24,098 nucleotides of DNA from an uncultured Porphyromonadaceae bacterium (GTDB lineage Bacteria > Bacteroidota > Bacteroidia > Bacteroidales > Muribaculaceae), in NCBI GenBank assembly GCA_937892215.1, contig CALAVE010000088.1, forward strand, positions 1 to 24,098, read 5' to 3'. The position numbers were made by a program, and so were the translations under genes. Shown piece after piece: positions 8,089-16,136 of the stretch. The notes below the pieces were generated by a model, which was not told the DNA's origin, did not search any database, and saw only the letters and a program-made list of their open reading frames with translations. Position 1 is the first letter of the stretch; each line of letters begins with the position of its first letter.

Positions 8089-8517
8089 TTACTTGATGTC
8101 GATAGCACGCGACTCGCGCTTTGCTTCTTGCGGTGTGAGCTTAGGTAGCTTCACAGTGAGCACTCCGTGGTTAACGGTAGCTTCAATCTTGTCGCGGTCC
8201 ACGTCATCGGGCAGTAAGAGTGTCTGATGATACTGAGTGTAAGAGAATTCGCGGCGCAGGTAGTGTCCTTTTTCCTTCTTCTCCTCGTTCTCTTGTTTCT
8301 TCTCAATGGTAACCACCAGGTTCTGCTCTTCGTCGAGACTCACCTTGAAATCGTCCTTGGTCATGCCTGGCGCGGCGAGTTCCACATCATACTCGTTTTC
8401 ACGCTCTATAACGTTGATAGCCGGAGCTGTGGCGTTAACCCTCGGGATAAAGTTTGTGTCGAAAAAGTCGTTGAACACATCGGGTAACCAGTTTTGATTT
8501 CTTCTTGCAAGTAACAT
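8089..8517 (-). CDS. Small heat-shock protein, Hsp20/alpha-crystallin family
   Basis: This 142-residue ATP-independent holdase chaperone binds unfolding proteins in the cytoplasm. The alpha-crystallin domain spans about residues 33-130. It begins at NVIERENEYDVELAAPGM, continues through DDFKVSLDEEQNLVVTIEKK, and ends with the hallmark NHGVLTVKLPK. A highly charged linker (KQENEEKKEKG) lies in the middle. The C-terminal RAIDIK provides the I-x-I-type tail used in oligomer assembly. The start is unusual for this genome in having a good Shine-Dalgarno, AGGAG about 10 bases before the ATG. Upstream are a sigma-54-like promoter, a perfect inverted repeat and a 5' UTR hairpin, so it is probably stress-controlled. 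Confidence 0.95.
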   Translation of the reverse strand: MLLARRNQNWLPDVFNDFFDTNFIPRVNATAPAINVIERENEYDVELAAPGMTKDDFKVSLDEEQNLVVTIEKKQENEEKKEKGHYLRREFSYTQYHQTLLLPDDVDRDKIEATVNHGVLTVKLPKLTPQEAKRESRAIDIK

Positions 8518-8563
8518 AGTTGTAATCTCCTATATTTAAAAGTTAATAATACGATTTTGTTGT

Positions 8564-8583
8564 GAACGCTCACTCAAGCGTTC
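8564..8583 (-). promoter_or_regulatory. Hairpin in the hsp20 5' UTR
   Basis: GAACGCT (8564-8570) and AGCGTTC (8577-8583) form a perfect 7-bp stem with a 6-base loop. It begins right at the predicted transcription start, 45-65 bases before the hsp20 ATG. It may stabilise the messenger or act as a regulator site. Confidence 0.45.
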
Positions 8584-8595
8584 GCTATGAGATAT

Positions 8596-8611
8596 AGCAA
8601 AACTTGTGCCA
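8596..8611 (-). promoter_or_regulatory. Sigma-54-like promoter of hsp20
   Basis: On the minus strand TGGCAC (8611-8606), five bases and TTGCT (8600-8596) match the sigma-54 consensus TGGCAC-N5-TTGCW exactly. The -24 GG and -12 GC are separated by the required 10 bases. The predicted start is near 8586. An overlapping sigma-A-type reading (TTTG 8630-8627, 21 bases, AAGTTTTG 8605-8598) is possible, with one mismatch in the -7 box. Which is used cannot be decided from sequence. Confidence 0.5.
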
Positions 8612-8622
8612 TCGGGTGAAAA

Positions 8623-8647
8623 GTGCCAAAAGTGGACTATTTGGCAC
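8623..8647. promoter_or_regulatory. Inverted repeat operator upstream of hsp20
   Basis: GTGCCAAA (8623-8630), a 9-base spacer and TTTGGCAC (8640-8647) form a perfect inverted repeat. Its geometry matches CIRCE (9-base arms, N9), but the sequence differs. One arm overlaps the possible -33 TTTG of hsp20. A third GTGCCA copy at 8606-8611 is the -24 element itself. AAAGTGGAC occurs twice in and beside the spacer (8629-8637 and 8650-8658). It is likely a repressor or enhancer-protein site, shared perhaps with the divergent gene at 8789. Confidence 0.55.
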
Positions 8648-8728
8648 ACAAAGTGGACAAAATTGCAGGCTAAACGTCTGTGAACCAGACAAAATGACGC
8701 TTAAAGAAGAGACAATAACAGCGTAAAA

Positions 8729-8760
8729 TTTGGAAAATAATTATAAAATGCATAAATTTG
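8729..8760 (+). promoter_or_regulatory. Promoter of the BspA-like gene
   Basis: TTTG (8729-8732), 20 bases and TAAATTTG (8753-8760) match the Bacteroidales consensus perfectly. The predicted start is near 8767, about 20 bases before the ATG at 8789. Confidence 0.75.
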
Positions 8761-8788
8761 CGTCTGAAAACCAAATAAATAGAACATT

Positions 8789-11461
8789 ATGAAGAAATTT
8801 CTGTTACTAACCGTATTTATTGCATCAGTTATTTGTGCAAGCGCTACCACGTTCACCGTGGACAAAATCAGGTATTACACAACAGGCACCAACACCGTTA
8901 CCGTGGATGCCTACACAGGGTCGGCAGAGGTCGTGACCGTACCCGGAACAGTTACATACGGCGGCACCACCTACAATGTGACCTGCGTGGGCAGCTGGGC
9001 CTTTTCGGGCAACACCTCACTGGGAGAGGTGATTCTTTCTTATGGCATCACCGAGATTGAGGAATATGCCTTCCAGAACTGCACCAACCTGGACGTAGTG
9101 CGCCTGCCGGGTACTATGACGACACTGCAGAGCGACGCATTCAAGGGCTGCACGGCCGGGCTGTATGTGTATTGCACCGCCAACACTCCGCCAACGTGCA
9201 TTGACGGACCATTCGACGGAGCCAAGCTCAGCCGGCTCATTTTGCGGCGCGACGACGACAGCGTTTACTACCCAAACACTGAATCCATCTCCTCGTTGTA
9301 TAAAGCCGATGCAGACTGGAAAAAGTTCCCGCAGATTATCTCAACTGCCAATGCCTACGACTATGTCACCAACGAGGGCAAGGCCACAGCGTGCTACTTC
9401 ATTATTCCCAATACATGGTCAAGCGAAGCCACGGTGGTGGGTGGCGGCACACAGTGCTACGTACCCGACAAAATCACAATCAATGGCCGCGACTATATAG
9501 TGGTAGAAATAGGAGCCAAGAGTTTCAGCAGCAGTGGTAGCGTAAACTATAATATCACGAAACTTACCGGAGCGGCTAATGTGACCACAATAATGGAATC
9601 GGCTTTTGAAGGGAGTAAGATTCAGAGTATTTCCGTTCCCGCTATTGCGGAGATAAAAGAAAACGCTTTCAGGAATTGTACGAGTCTGACTTCGGTGGAT
9701 TTGGGAGCACCTTCAAACAAAGAGCTGGATGCGATTGGTAAGCGCGCATTCTATAATTGCACAGCACTCAAGACAATACAATTCCCCAGTTACTTAGGGG
9801 AGAATTATGCAAGCACACATTGCATGATTCATATCATGGAATCGGCATTTGAGAACTCAGGCCTGACCGACGTGCTGATACCCCAGATTCCATTCGTTAT
9901 AGACAAGAGGGCGTTCGCTAACTGTAAATCACTGAGCAACGTGTTTATCACCACGCACTACAACCCATCGGTAACAGGCTACTATCACGACATTGCCTCC
10001 GATGCATTCACCAATATTAACAGCGGCAACTCAGCTTACCTCTATGTTCCCCAGGCATCATACAATTATTATAAGAATTATGCTGCGTGTTCATCATTCA
10101 CCTATGTTTATGGCGAACTTCAACAGATTAAAATAGCGGGTACGTTAGTGGAAAGAAGCGGAACCATTATGGACGGAGTGAAGGTGGACTTGTCAAAAAG
10201 CACCGTCACTCTCGACAGCCTGACATATAACAACCTGAGCAAAACTTTCATAATTAGTAACTGCACCGACCTGAGAATCATTGTAAAGTCACCATGCCAG
10301 ATAGGTTGCAAGTCGTTTGTGGCAACTACGTCGGGGATTGCGAATGTTACTATCGAGGGGGCATCGGACGACGCTTCGCTCATTGTCAACAACAATTCAG
10401 TTGAGTGGACGTTGAATTTTAACATCGGAGGCAACCTGTATATCAAGGATATGCCTTCACTGTGCGTGACTAACAACCTTGGCGGGGTAATGTATGGGAA
10501 GAGTGGCAGCACAACCTTCAACATCGACAACAGCACCGGATTCTTCAAGGGCGGGCAAAAGGCCGTTGTATATAACATTAAGGGACTCACACTGGCAAAT
10601 ACCATTCTTACCGACTGCACCTATAGCTCGACTGCCACCCAATATGGCAATGATAACTACCTGTTCTCTTTTGAATCCACGCTTACCGGTTTTACGGGAG
10701 TTCTAAAGATAGCAGGTGTCACCGTTACCGCACAGAATATGGCTAAAAACGCTATCGTAAGAGGGGTCTCCGTGAGCCGAAACGGCACCATCACTATGGA
10801 TAACGTGAACTACACCGGTAGCACCACATTCATCTCTTGCGTTGGTACCAAAAACATTAACATAATGCTATCAGGCGACAACACAGTGGAGGCCAACACA
10901 TTCTTGCGCGCAGAATCCGGCTCAGTCACGATTGATGGCGGCGGAACAGCCACTCTGACCACTACCGGCAAATCGACCGGCGTTGCCAACTTCTTCTTCG
11001 CGTATGGCGATGGCGGCGAGAGTTGCACCCTTAGCAACATCAAGCGCCTGACCAACACGTCGTATCAGGCTCCGTTCCTTGGTAAGACAGGTATCACCAC
11101 ACTCACAATCAACAACTGTACCGGCGAGTTCAAGCGTACCGGTTCCACCAGTTTTGCTATAGGTCAGATTAAGATGTTAACCCTCGTTGACACCAAACTC
11201 ACCAACTGCACCTACCGCGAGACACTGACCCAGTACGGCAACAGTGGCTCGGTGAAGTTTGAATCCACTCTGGTTACATCCAATCCTGGCGATGCCAACG
11301 GCGACGGCGAAGTGGATATCACCGATGTGGTGTCTATCGCCAACTTCGTGATGGGTTCCACTCCGGCCAACTTCGTTGAGGCCAATGCCGACATAAACGG
11401 GCAGGACGGCGTGGATATCACCGATGTGGTGAAACTCGCTAACACAGTTATGGGCATGTAG
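8789..11461 (+). CDS. Secreted BspA-like leucine-rich-repeat protein with C-terminal dockerin-type module
   Basis: This 890-residue protein starts with a Sec signal peptide (MKKFLLLTVFIASVICASA). Residues about 50-440 carry BspA/LRR_5-type repeats with the pattern I-x-x-x-AF-x-x-C-x-x-L (for example EEYAFQNCTNL, IKENAFRNCTSL, IGKRAFYNCTAL, IDKRAFANCKSL), which form a surface LRR solenoid. Residues about 447-633 and 640-829 are two diverged copies of a beta-rich unit, each starting near IAG and ending TLTQYGN/TATQYGN...FESTL. Residues about 833-890 hold two EF-hand-like dockerin repeats: DANGDGEVDITD, and DINGQDGVDITD with Gln at loop position 5. The Ca-binding module suggests docking to a cohesin-like partner or a C-terminal stability cap. 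BspA relatives bind host or partner cells; the target here is unknown. The next gene follows within 60 bases. Confidence 0.85.
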   Translation: MKKFLLLTVFIASVICASATTFTVDKIRYYTTGTNTVTVDAYTGSAEVVTVPGTVTYGGTTYNVTCVGSWAFSGNTSLGEVILSYGITEIEEYAFQNCTNLDVVRLPGTMTTLQSDAFKGCTAGLYVYCTANTPPTCIDGPFDGAKLSRLILRRDDDSVYYPNTESISSLYKADADWKKFPQIISTANAYDYVTNEGKATACYFIIPNTWSSEATVVGGGTQCYVPDKITINGRDYIVVEIGAKSFSSSGSVNYNITKLTGAANVTTIMESAFEGSKIQSISVPAIAEIKENAFRNCTSLTSVDLGAPSNKELDAIGKRAFYNCTALKTIQFPSYLGENYASTHCMIHIMESAFENSGLTDVLIPQIPFVIDKRAFANCKSLSNVFITTHYNPSVTGYYHDIASDAFTNINSGNSAYLYVPQASYNYYKNYAACSSFTYVYGELQQIKIAGTLVERSGTIMDGVKVDLSKSTVTLDSLTYNNLSKTFIISNCTDLRIIVKSPCQIGCKSFVATTSGIANVTIEGASDDASLIVNNNSVEWTLNFNIGGNLYIKDMPSLCVTNNLGGVMYGKSGSTTFNIDNSTGFFKGGQKAVVYNIKGLTLANTILTDCTYSSTATQYGNDNYLFSFESTLTGFTGVLKIAGVTVTAQNMAKNAIVRGVSVSRNGTITMDNVNYTGSTTFISCVGTKNINIMLSGDNTVEANTFLRAESGSVTIDGGGTATLTTTGKSTGVANFFFAYGDGGESCTLSNIKRLTNTSYQAPFLGKTGITTLTINNCTGEFKRTGSTSFAIGQIKMLTLVDTKLTNCTYRETLTQYGNSGSVKFESTLVTSNPGDANGDGEVDITDVVSIANFVMGSTPANFVEANADINGQDGVDITDVVKLANTVMGM
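10125..11278 (+). repeat. Two diverged tandem copies of a beta-rich unit inside the BspA-like gene
   Basis: At protein level, copy A (about residues 447-633) and copy B (about 640-829) share landmarks in the same order: IAG, a T-x-D-x-x-x-Y segment, IMLS/IIVKS, VTIEGA/VTIDGG, TTFNIDNSTGFFK/TTLTINNCTGEFK, IKGLTLANTILTDCTY/IKMLTLVDTKLTNCTY, TQYGN and FESTL. The DNA is well diverged, so this is an old duplication. Confidence 0.7.
11312..11431 (+). repeat. Paired dockerin repeats with a 21-base identical core
   Basis: Bases 11312-11332 and 11411-11431 are identical over 21 positions, both encoding VDITDVV. The two EF-hand repeats are therefore a recent or gene-converted duplication compared with the older duplication before them. 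Confidence 0.7.
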
Positions 11462-11520
11462 CCCATGGCTGTTAGCCGCAGGTGTAAGAAACTATGTGGG
11501 AATTATTTAGTATCAAAAAA

Positions 11521-12156
11521 ATGAGAGCCATGTTACAAAACCGCCTATTCAGCACATTGCGCACGGCAATCATAGTTGCCGCATTGACTTTATGCAGCCT
11601 CAGCACCGCCAGTCAGGAGATAATATACCTGTCAGAGACTCCCGTTTTGTGCAACAGGGGCCACATTTTCAGGCTCAAAGAAGTGCTGCCCGACGGATAT
11701 GTATATTATTATAAATATAACAATGACAGTTCCGAAATTGTACTAACTCGCGACAAAGAGAGAGTTAACCGCTACACCTCAAAGTTTCCCCAGAAACCTT
11801 ACATAATGTCGTGCGACTATCAGGTGAGGAAATTAGGCGAAACGGTGACGATGATTGCCTGCCTGGCGCAATATCAAGAAGAGAATCCCTTCTATGTGCT
11901 TTTTGCAGCCGACAGTCAAGAGGCATATTGCGAGCAATGGAATGAGCGAATAAAAAATGCCGCTAATACTACCGACTGGATATTCAGCATTCCCATCGAC
12001 AGTGATTTCATCTATGAAATAGGCATTGACCGACTCACGCAGATGCGTTCACGGCTTGAACAGGTGGCACAACGAAACGAGTTAATAAGATTCAACATCA
12101 ACCAACTCAACATGGCTGTTAACTCATTTGATGAGGGTGACTGCGAAGCAAATTAG
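11521..12156 (+). CDS. Secreted protein of unknown function (about 211 aa)
   Basis: No family is recognised. From the ATG at 11521 the protein begins MRAMLQNRLFSTLRTAIIVAALTLCSLSTAS, a convincing signal peptide with likely cleavage before QEIIYLSE. The upstream in-frame ATG at 11494 would put nine extra residues before it, and 11530 is also possible. The LTLC segment does not fit a lipobox. The mature part has short Tyr-rich segments (DGYVYYYKYNND), three Cys after the signal region up to the Cys near the C-terminus (GDCEAN), and a helical, charged C-terminal third (LTQMRSRLEQVAQRNELIRFNINQLN). It follows the BspA-like gene by about 60 bases without a visible promoter, so it is probably co-transcribed and may act with it at the cell envelope. 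Confidence 0.75.
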   Translation: MRAMLQNRLFSTLRTAIIVAALTLCSLSTASQEIIYLSETPVLCNRGHIFRLKEVLPDGYVYYYKYNNDSSEIVLTRDKERVNRYTSKFPQKPYIMSCDYQVRKLGETVTMIACLAQYQEENPFYVLFAADSQEAYCEQWNERIKNAANTTDWIFSIPIDSDFIYEIGIDRLTQMRSRLEQVAQRNELIRFNINQLNMAVNSFDEGDCEAN

Positions 12157-12177
12157 ACGGAACTTCCGGGACAGCGG

Positions 12178-14394
12178 TCAGGCATAGGAGTGCATACCAC
12201 CGAGCACGAAATTCACCCCGAAGTAGGTTATAAGCACCGAAAGGAAGGCCAGAACCATATAAGCATGGAAGAACATGGGACGACGGAAGGCCGGCAGCGA
12301 CTCGCTGTGGAGTGGCAAGGCGTAGATTATGAACGTAATCAGCGCCCACACTTCCTTGGGGTCCCATCCCCAGTAGTTTCCCCATGAGATATTAGCCCAC
12401 ATGGCTCCGATGAAGATGCCTGCAGCAAGCAGGAACACGGCCGGATAAAGCATTATCCGCCCCATGCGATAGAGACGATTCACATGCTCAGTGTGTCGCC
12501 GCAGCGCTATGGCCATAAGCCCTCCGAACATCAGGAACGCGAGAAGCGAATATGCCACCATAATCACCACCACGTGAATGGACAGCAGAGGCGACTGAAG
12601 CACGGGCATGAGCGGCGTAATCTGCGGGTTGCTCTCGCCGAACGTGGAAACCATCAGCGTAAGTCCGGCTACAAGCGTGCCAAAGGAGAGCAATGCTTGC
12701 GCACGGCGGTGCAGGAGCAATGTTATCAGCACCGTGACCCACGACATGAATTGCATGGTCTCAAAGCCATTGCTAAGAGGCACATGACCACTGATTATCC
12801 AACGCAGAATAATCACAATCGACAGATAGGCCAAAACAAGAGCCAAAACAACTGCCACCGCATTAGCGACCACAGGCCTCAATGAAGTGCCCAAGGCGAA
12901 ATTGCGGCACTGCAAAAAGAAGAGAATAATTCCAAGAGTGGCAAGGAACATGAACAGGAAGCGGGAATAGTTGAGGCGATTATAGATTTTCTCGGCCTGA
13001 AACTGCGTGTTTCCCGGCAAGGCCGCACCACACTCCTTCACCTGATATCGGCGAAGTCCTGCCACGAACTGCGACGCACCGGCCCAGTCCTTCTTCATCA
13101 CAAGCTCGTTGAGATAATTCAGAGCGTTGCGCAAGAAGGTCCACTTATCGGCCGGAATGTCGGCCGGAATATCGAGCGAAGAACTCTGCGAATGCCACTG
13201 CAAAGCCCCACCCACCTCAACCGGTAGAATCTTAACGAGGTTTCCGTTAGTGAGTTGTCGTAGCAGTTCATATTTCTCGTTCGCCTCCTGAATGCCACGG
13301 CGGTCGTCAAGGTCGTCACCGGCCAGCACCTTGGTGACAAGTTCCCTAAGTCGATACTCGTTCTGAGGGGAATAGAAGTCGTTAAGCGAGGCATATTTGC
13401 CACTTAGGCCAAGAGCTTGGCGCACTTTCGCGCTCTTGATTTTAATGCAAGGCACATCGGCCCAATCATCGTAGAAAAATATCCAGCCGGCCACCACCTG
13501 CTCGGCACTGAGCCCACCGAAAGAATCCTTGCCGGTGATTTTCAGCGTGAAATCGCGTGCAAAGGTTGAGAACGGGCAGATGCGGTCGTTATGCAGGATG
13601 TAGAGGTCGCCTATTTCTGAGGCCACATTCCGGGGGATTGTAGCGGGCGTGGCATCGGCAGCCTGCACAGTGAATGAGGAGCAGGCAAGAATGAGCGCCA
13701 CAGCCACCTTTGCAGTTTTCTGAGCCAGCAAGCGGCGGAAAGTGCCGTTCTTGTCAACCAGCACCCAAACTGACGACAGGAACAGCAGGAAGTAACCGCA
13801 ATAGGTCACCGCGATGCCCCATGGGTCGTGCGACACCTGCAACACAGTTCCGCCCATAGCCGCGTCATAACCCATCTGATAGATTCTGTAACCGCGATGC
13901 GTAAGAATCTTGTTCATGGAAACGGTGCCCGAAACGTTGCCATATTCATTGTCGCGGATAGTAACACTGCTCACAAAATCCATAGGAGCCTGCGTGCCGG
14001 GATAAAACTTTACCTCAAATTGATTCAGGGTGACACCGAACGGCATGACTATGCTGTCGCCCTCCGCCGTTACGTATGCGCCGCACGACTGCCCCTGCGG
14101 AATGTGCATCTTGCCACGGCTTGCCGTGAGCCATGTGACACCGGCTCCGGCAAGGATGAGCAGGAATGAAAGGTGCAGCACGAAAACCGACAAGCGCCTA
14201 TAGAGCCGCCGCTGCATCACATACACCGCGGCAAAACCGGCAATTCCAACCCAGAGAAGGACAAACGCCGGAGAATGATAGAAATACTTCTGTGCCACGG
14301 CCGTGCCGGCCACTTTCTCGGTAACGGTGGCAGCCGCCAGCACCACAAGCATGACGCAAAGCAAGGAAAACGATATGCGCTTAACGGTTTTCAT
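12178..14394 (-). CDS. ccsBA: Fused cytochrome c assembly protein CcsBA (System II)
   Basis: CcsBA carries heme across the inner membrane and attaches it to CXXCH motifs of exported cytochromes. This 738-residue protein combines both halves. The N-terminal ResB/CcsB part has hydrophobic helices near residues 6-24, 44-60, 68-89 and 192-213 around a periplasmic insert. A large periplasmic region follows (about 245-455). The C-terminal CcsA part has about eight helices and the heme-handling WWD signature WGNYWGWDPKEVW (Trp671-Glu681). Candidate heme-ligand histidines lie in SIHVVVIM, LPLHSES and FFHAYM, on either side of it. It is the last gene of a same-strand run whose preceding member is a di-heme cytochrome. 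It converges on the 11521-12156 gene with 21 bases between stops. A terminator-like hairpin sits just before its start. Confidence 0.9.
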   Translation of the reverse strand: MKTVKRISFSLLCVMLVVLAAATVTEKVAGTAVAQKYFYHSPAFVLLWVGIAGFAAVYVMQRRLYRRLSVFVLHLSFLLILAGAGVTWLTASRGKMHIPQGQSCGAYVTAEGDSIVMPFGVTLNQFEVKFYPGTQAPMDFVSSVTIRDNEYGNVSGTVSMNKILTHRGYRIYQMGYDAAMGGTVLQVSHDPWGIAVTYCGYFLLFLSSVWVLVDKNGTFRRLLAQKTAKVAVALILACSSFTVQAADATPATIPRNVASEIGDLYILHNDRICPFSTFARDFTLKITGKDSFGGLSAEQVVAGWIFFYDDWADVPCIKIKSAKVRQALGLSGKYASLNDFYSPQNEYRLRELVTKVLAGDDLDDRRGIQEANEKYELLRQLTNGNLVKILPVEVGGALQWHSQSSSLDIPADIPADKWTFLRNALNYLNELVMKKDWAGASQFVAGLRRYQVKECGAALPGNTQFQAEKIYNRLNYSRFLFMFLATLGIILFFLQCRNFALGTSLRPVVANAVAVVLALVLAYLSIVIILRWIISGHVPLSNGFETMQFMSWVTVLITLLLHRRAQALLSFGTLVAGLTLMVSTFGESNPQITPLMPVLQSPLLSIHVVVIMVAYSLLAFLMFGGLMAIALRRHTEHVNRLYRMGRIMLYPAVFLLAAGIFIGAMWANISWGNYWGWDPKEVWALITFIIYALPLHSESLPAFRRPMFFHAYMVLAFLSVLITYFGVNFVLGGMHSYA

Positions 14395-14401
14395 AAGTGG
14401 T

Positions 14402-14461
14402 AAAAAAACAAGGATAACCTGCTCAAAAATGAAGTCACGATTCTTCAGAGGCAGGTTATCC
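14402..14461 (-). terminator. Hairpin plus T-tract directly before ccsBA
   Basis: GGATAACCTGC (14412-14422) pairs perfectly with GCAGGTTATCC (14451-14461). The stem continues as CTC/GAG with a one-base bulge, and an inner TGAAG/CTTCA pair follows. On the minus strand the hairpin is followed by TTGTTTTTTT (14411-14402). This is a proper intrinsic terminator shape after the di-heme gene, but its T-tract ends only 7 bases before the ccsBA ATG, so it could also be an attenuator. Confidence 0.75.
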
Positions 14462-14492
14462 CCTTCTTATAGTATTTTAGTAAAAACGTAAA

Positions 14493-16106
14493 TCAGATAG
14501 ACTCGATGAATTTAACCACGGCAGCGCGGTCGGTCTTGCTGAGCTCGCGGAACTTCTCCACGCTCTTGCGCGCATGGCTCTGCGAGTTGCCGTGCCACAT
14601 GATAGCCTCCAGCACAGTGCGAGCGCGGCAGTCGTGCAGACGGTCGTCGGCGCCGGTGCACTTACGGCTCAGACCACGTCCCCACAGCGGAGTAGTACGG
14701 CACCAACCGGTGCGGATGTCGTTCTTCATGTAGAGCTTGTGCTGAATCATGTCGGTGTAGGGCCAAATCTTCTGGTTGGGATAGCGCGGCAGCATATCGG
14801 CGCGAGCACCCACGAAGAAGTTGTTCGGGTCGCGGATTTCGTCGCTACCGGTAGTCCATGTGGGGCGGTGGCAATAAGCGCAACCCAGCTCGGTGAACAG
14901 TTTCTTGCCCTGCTGGAATTCCTCGGTGTCAACGTTACGGGCGGCGGGCACTGCCAGTCCGCGATGCCAGGCCATAACATCGATGTACTCCTGGTCGGTC
15001 ATCTCAGCCGGTAGGTCGGTGTTCATGAGATAGTTATAGATATCTTTCTCCACATCTCCGGTTTTATTCCAATCGGGATAATAGGAATAGAACTTAGCCT
15101 GAACGTCGGGGTCCTGGCTGGCCTTAGTTGCATAAGCAGCAGTCATGTAGTGCGACTTGCGATCGCTACGGGTAACATTGGTGATGTTCCAGATAGCGTT
15201 AGCACCCGGTCCGTCCTGAATGGAGCCGCGCGAGAGCGCATAAGTGTAGCGCTTCACGTATTGTTTCTTGTCGGAACAAGGCATTGCGTTCACGTAGTAA
15301 CTGGCGAAGTCGCCACCGGCCCACACGGCGGGATTCAGTTCAATACCGGCCTTTTCCTCGGCCAGATACTGAGCGCGGATGTCGTCATCGGTGATAGCGT
15401 CGAGCAGTCCGGTGCCGTAGATACCGATAGTGTTCTCAAGTTTCACGCGAAGCTGCGAATAGGCCATATCTTTGCCTCCCACCTGTAGAGGAACGTAGAA
15501 CGCGTCCTCAGGAATGGTAACCTCGGGATAAATCAGGCTGTAAGTCTCACCGTCGGGAAACTTGTTTCCCCACTCGTCGGTGTAACTGAGCCAACTGATT
15601 TTAATCTTGGTCTCGTCAAGAGGCGCCTTGAACGGAGGTGCGGCCTGAGTTTGAGGCATTCCGGTGTAGGACGACAGATAAGTGTCGTTCTCATCGGTGA
15701 GCACCAGCAGGTAGCCGTTTCCGTTCTCATAAACACTGTTGTACTCGGTCTGACGCGAGCCGTGACCGTAGCCCGGGTGGCAGTGGATGCAGTTGTCGCG
15801 AATCCAGAGCGGGCCCAGTCCGCGCATAGGCGTACCGGGGTCGGTACTCAGGTCAAACGGACTCTCAAAGATTCTCTCACCACGCTTGAACGAGGCGATA
15901 AGCCCCTGGTTCTCCACAGCCTGCGTAAACTGCTCGTAAGCACTGGACGTAGTGTTGAAAGTGGTACCCAACTTTCCACCGGTGTAGTAATCTTCGGCAA
16001 GTTCCGGTTCCGGTTCATCATTGCCACCGCTATTGTTGTTATCGCTACAAGCGGCAAAGGTAATGATGAGACTCAGAGTCAGTATTGAAAGAAATAGTTT
16101 TTTCAT
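14493..16106 (-). CDS. Di-heme oxidoreductase lipoprotein (DUF1111, MauG/peroxidase-like)
   Basis: This 537-residue exported c-type cytochrome has two heme-binding motifs: CIHCH (106-110) and CAYCH (409-413). The family signatures MRGLGPLWIRDNCIHCHPG, RYPNQKIWPYTDM, TTPLWGRGL and LHDCRARTVLEAIMWHG match the DUF1111 di-heme oxidoreductase (often called thiol oxidoreductase) family, related to MauG and bacterial peroxidases. The N-terminus is a lipoprotein signal with lipobox FAAC (Cys20), followed by SDNNNSGGNDEPEPE, an acidic stretch that may direct surface export in Bacteroidales. It starts 30 bases after the imelysin-like gene and is followed by the CcsBA maturation gene. Members are often found beside imelysins in iron-responsive operons; the substrate is unknown. 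Confidence 0.9.
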   Translation of the reverse strand: MKKLFLSILTLSLIITFAACSDNNNSGGNDEPEPELAEDYYTGGKLGTTFNTTSSAYEQFTQAVENQGLIASFKRGERIFESPFDLSTDPGTPMRGLGPLWIRDNCIHCHPGYGHGSRQTEYNSVYENGNGYLLVLTDENDTYLSSYTGMPQTQAAPPFKAPLDETKIKISWLSYTDEWGNKFPDGETYSLIYPEVTIPEDAFYVPLQVGGKDMAYSQLRVKLENTIGIYGTGLLDAITDDDIRAQYLAEEKAGIELNPAVWAGGDFASYYVNAMPCSDKKQYVKRYTYALSRGSIQDGPGANAIWNITNVTRSDRKSHYMTAAYATKASQDPDVQAKFYSYYPDWNKTGDVEKDIYNYLMNTDLPAEMTDQEYIDVMAWHRGLAVPAARNVDTEEFQQGKKLFTELGCAYCHRPTWTTGSDEIRDPNNFFVGARADMLPRYPNQKIWPYTDMIQHKLYMKNDIRTGWCRTTPLWGRGLSRKCTGADDRLHDCRARTVLEAIMWHGNSQSHARKSVEKFRELSKTDRAAVVKFIESI

Positions 16107-16136
16107 AATTCAGTCATTTATCTATTAATTCAGAAT

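Noticed and set aside
8623..8647. Reading the inverted repeat as a CIRCE element for HrcA
   Set aside because: The spacer is nine bases as in CIRCE, but the arms GTGCCAAA/TTTGGCAC do not match TTAGCACTC/GAGTGCTAA.
12158..12168. Short palindrome CGGAACTTCCG between the convergent 11521-12156 gene and ccsBA
   Set aside because: The arms leave a one-base loop and no T-run, so it is not a credible terminator.
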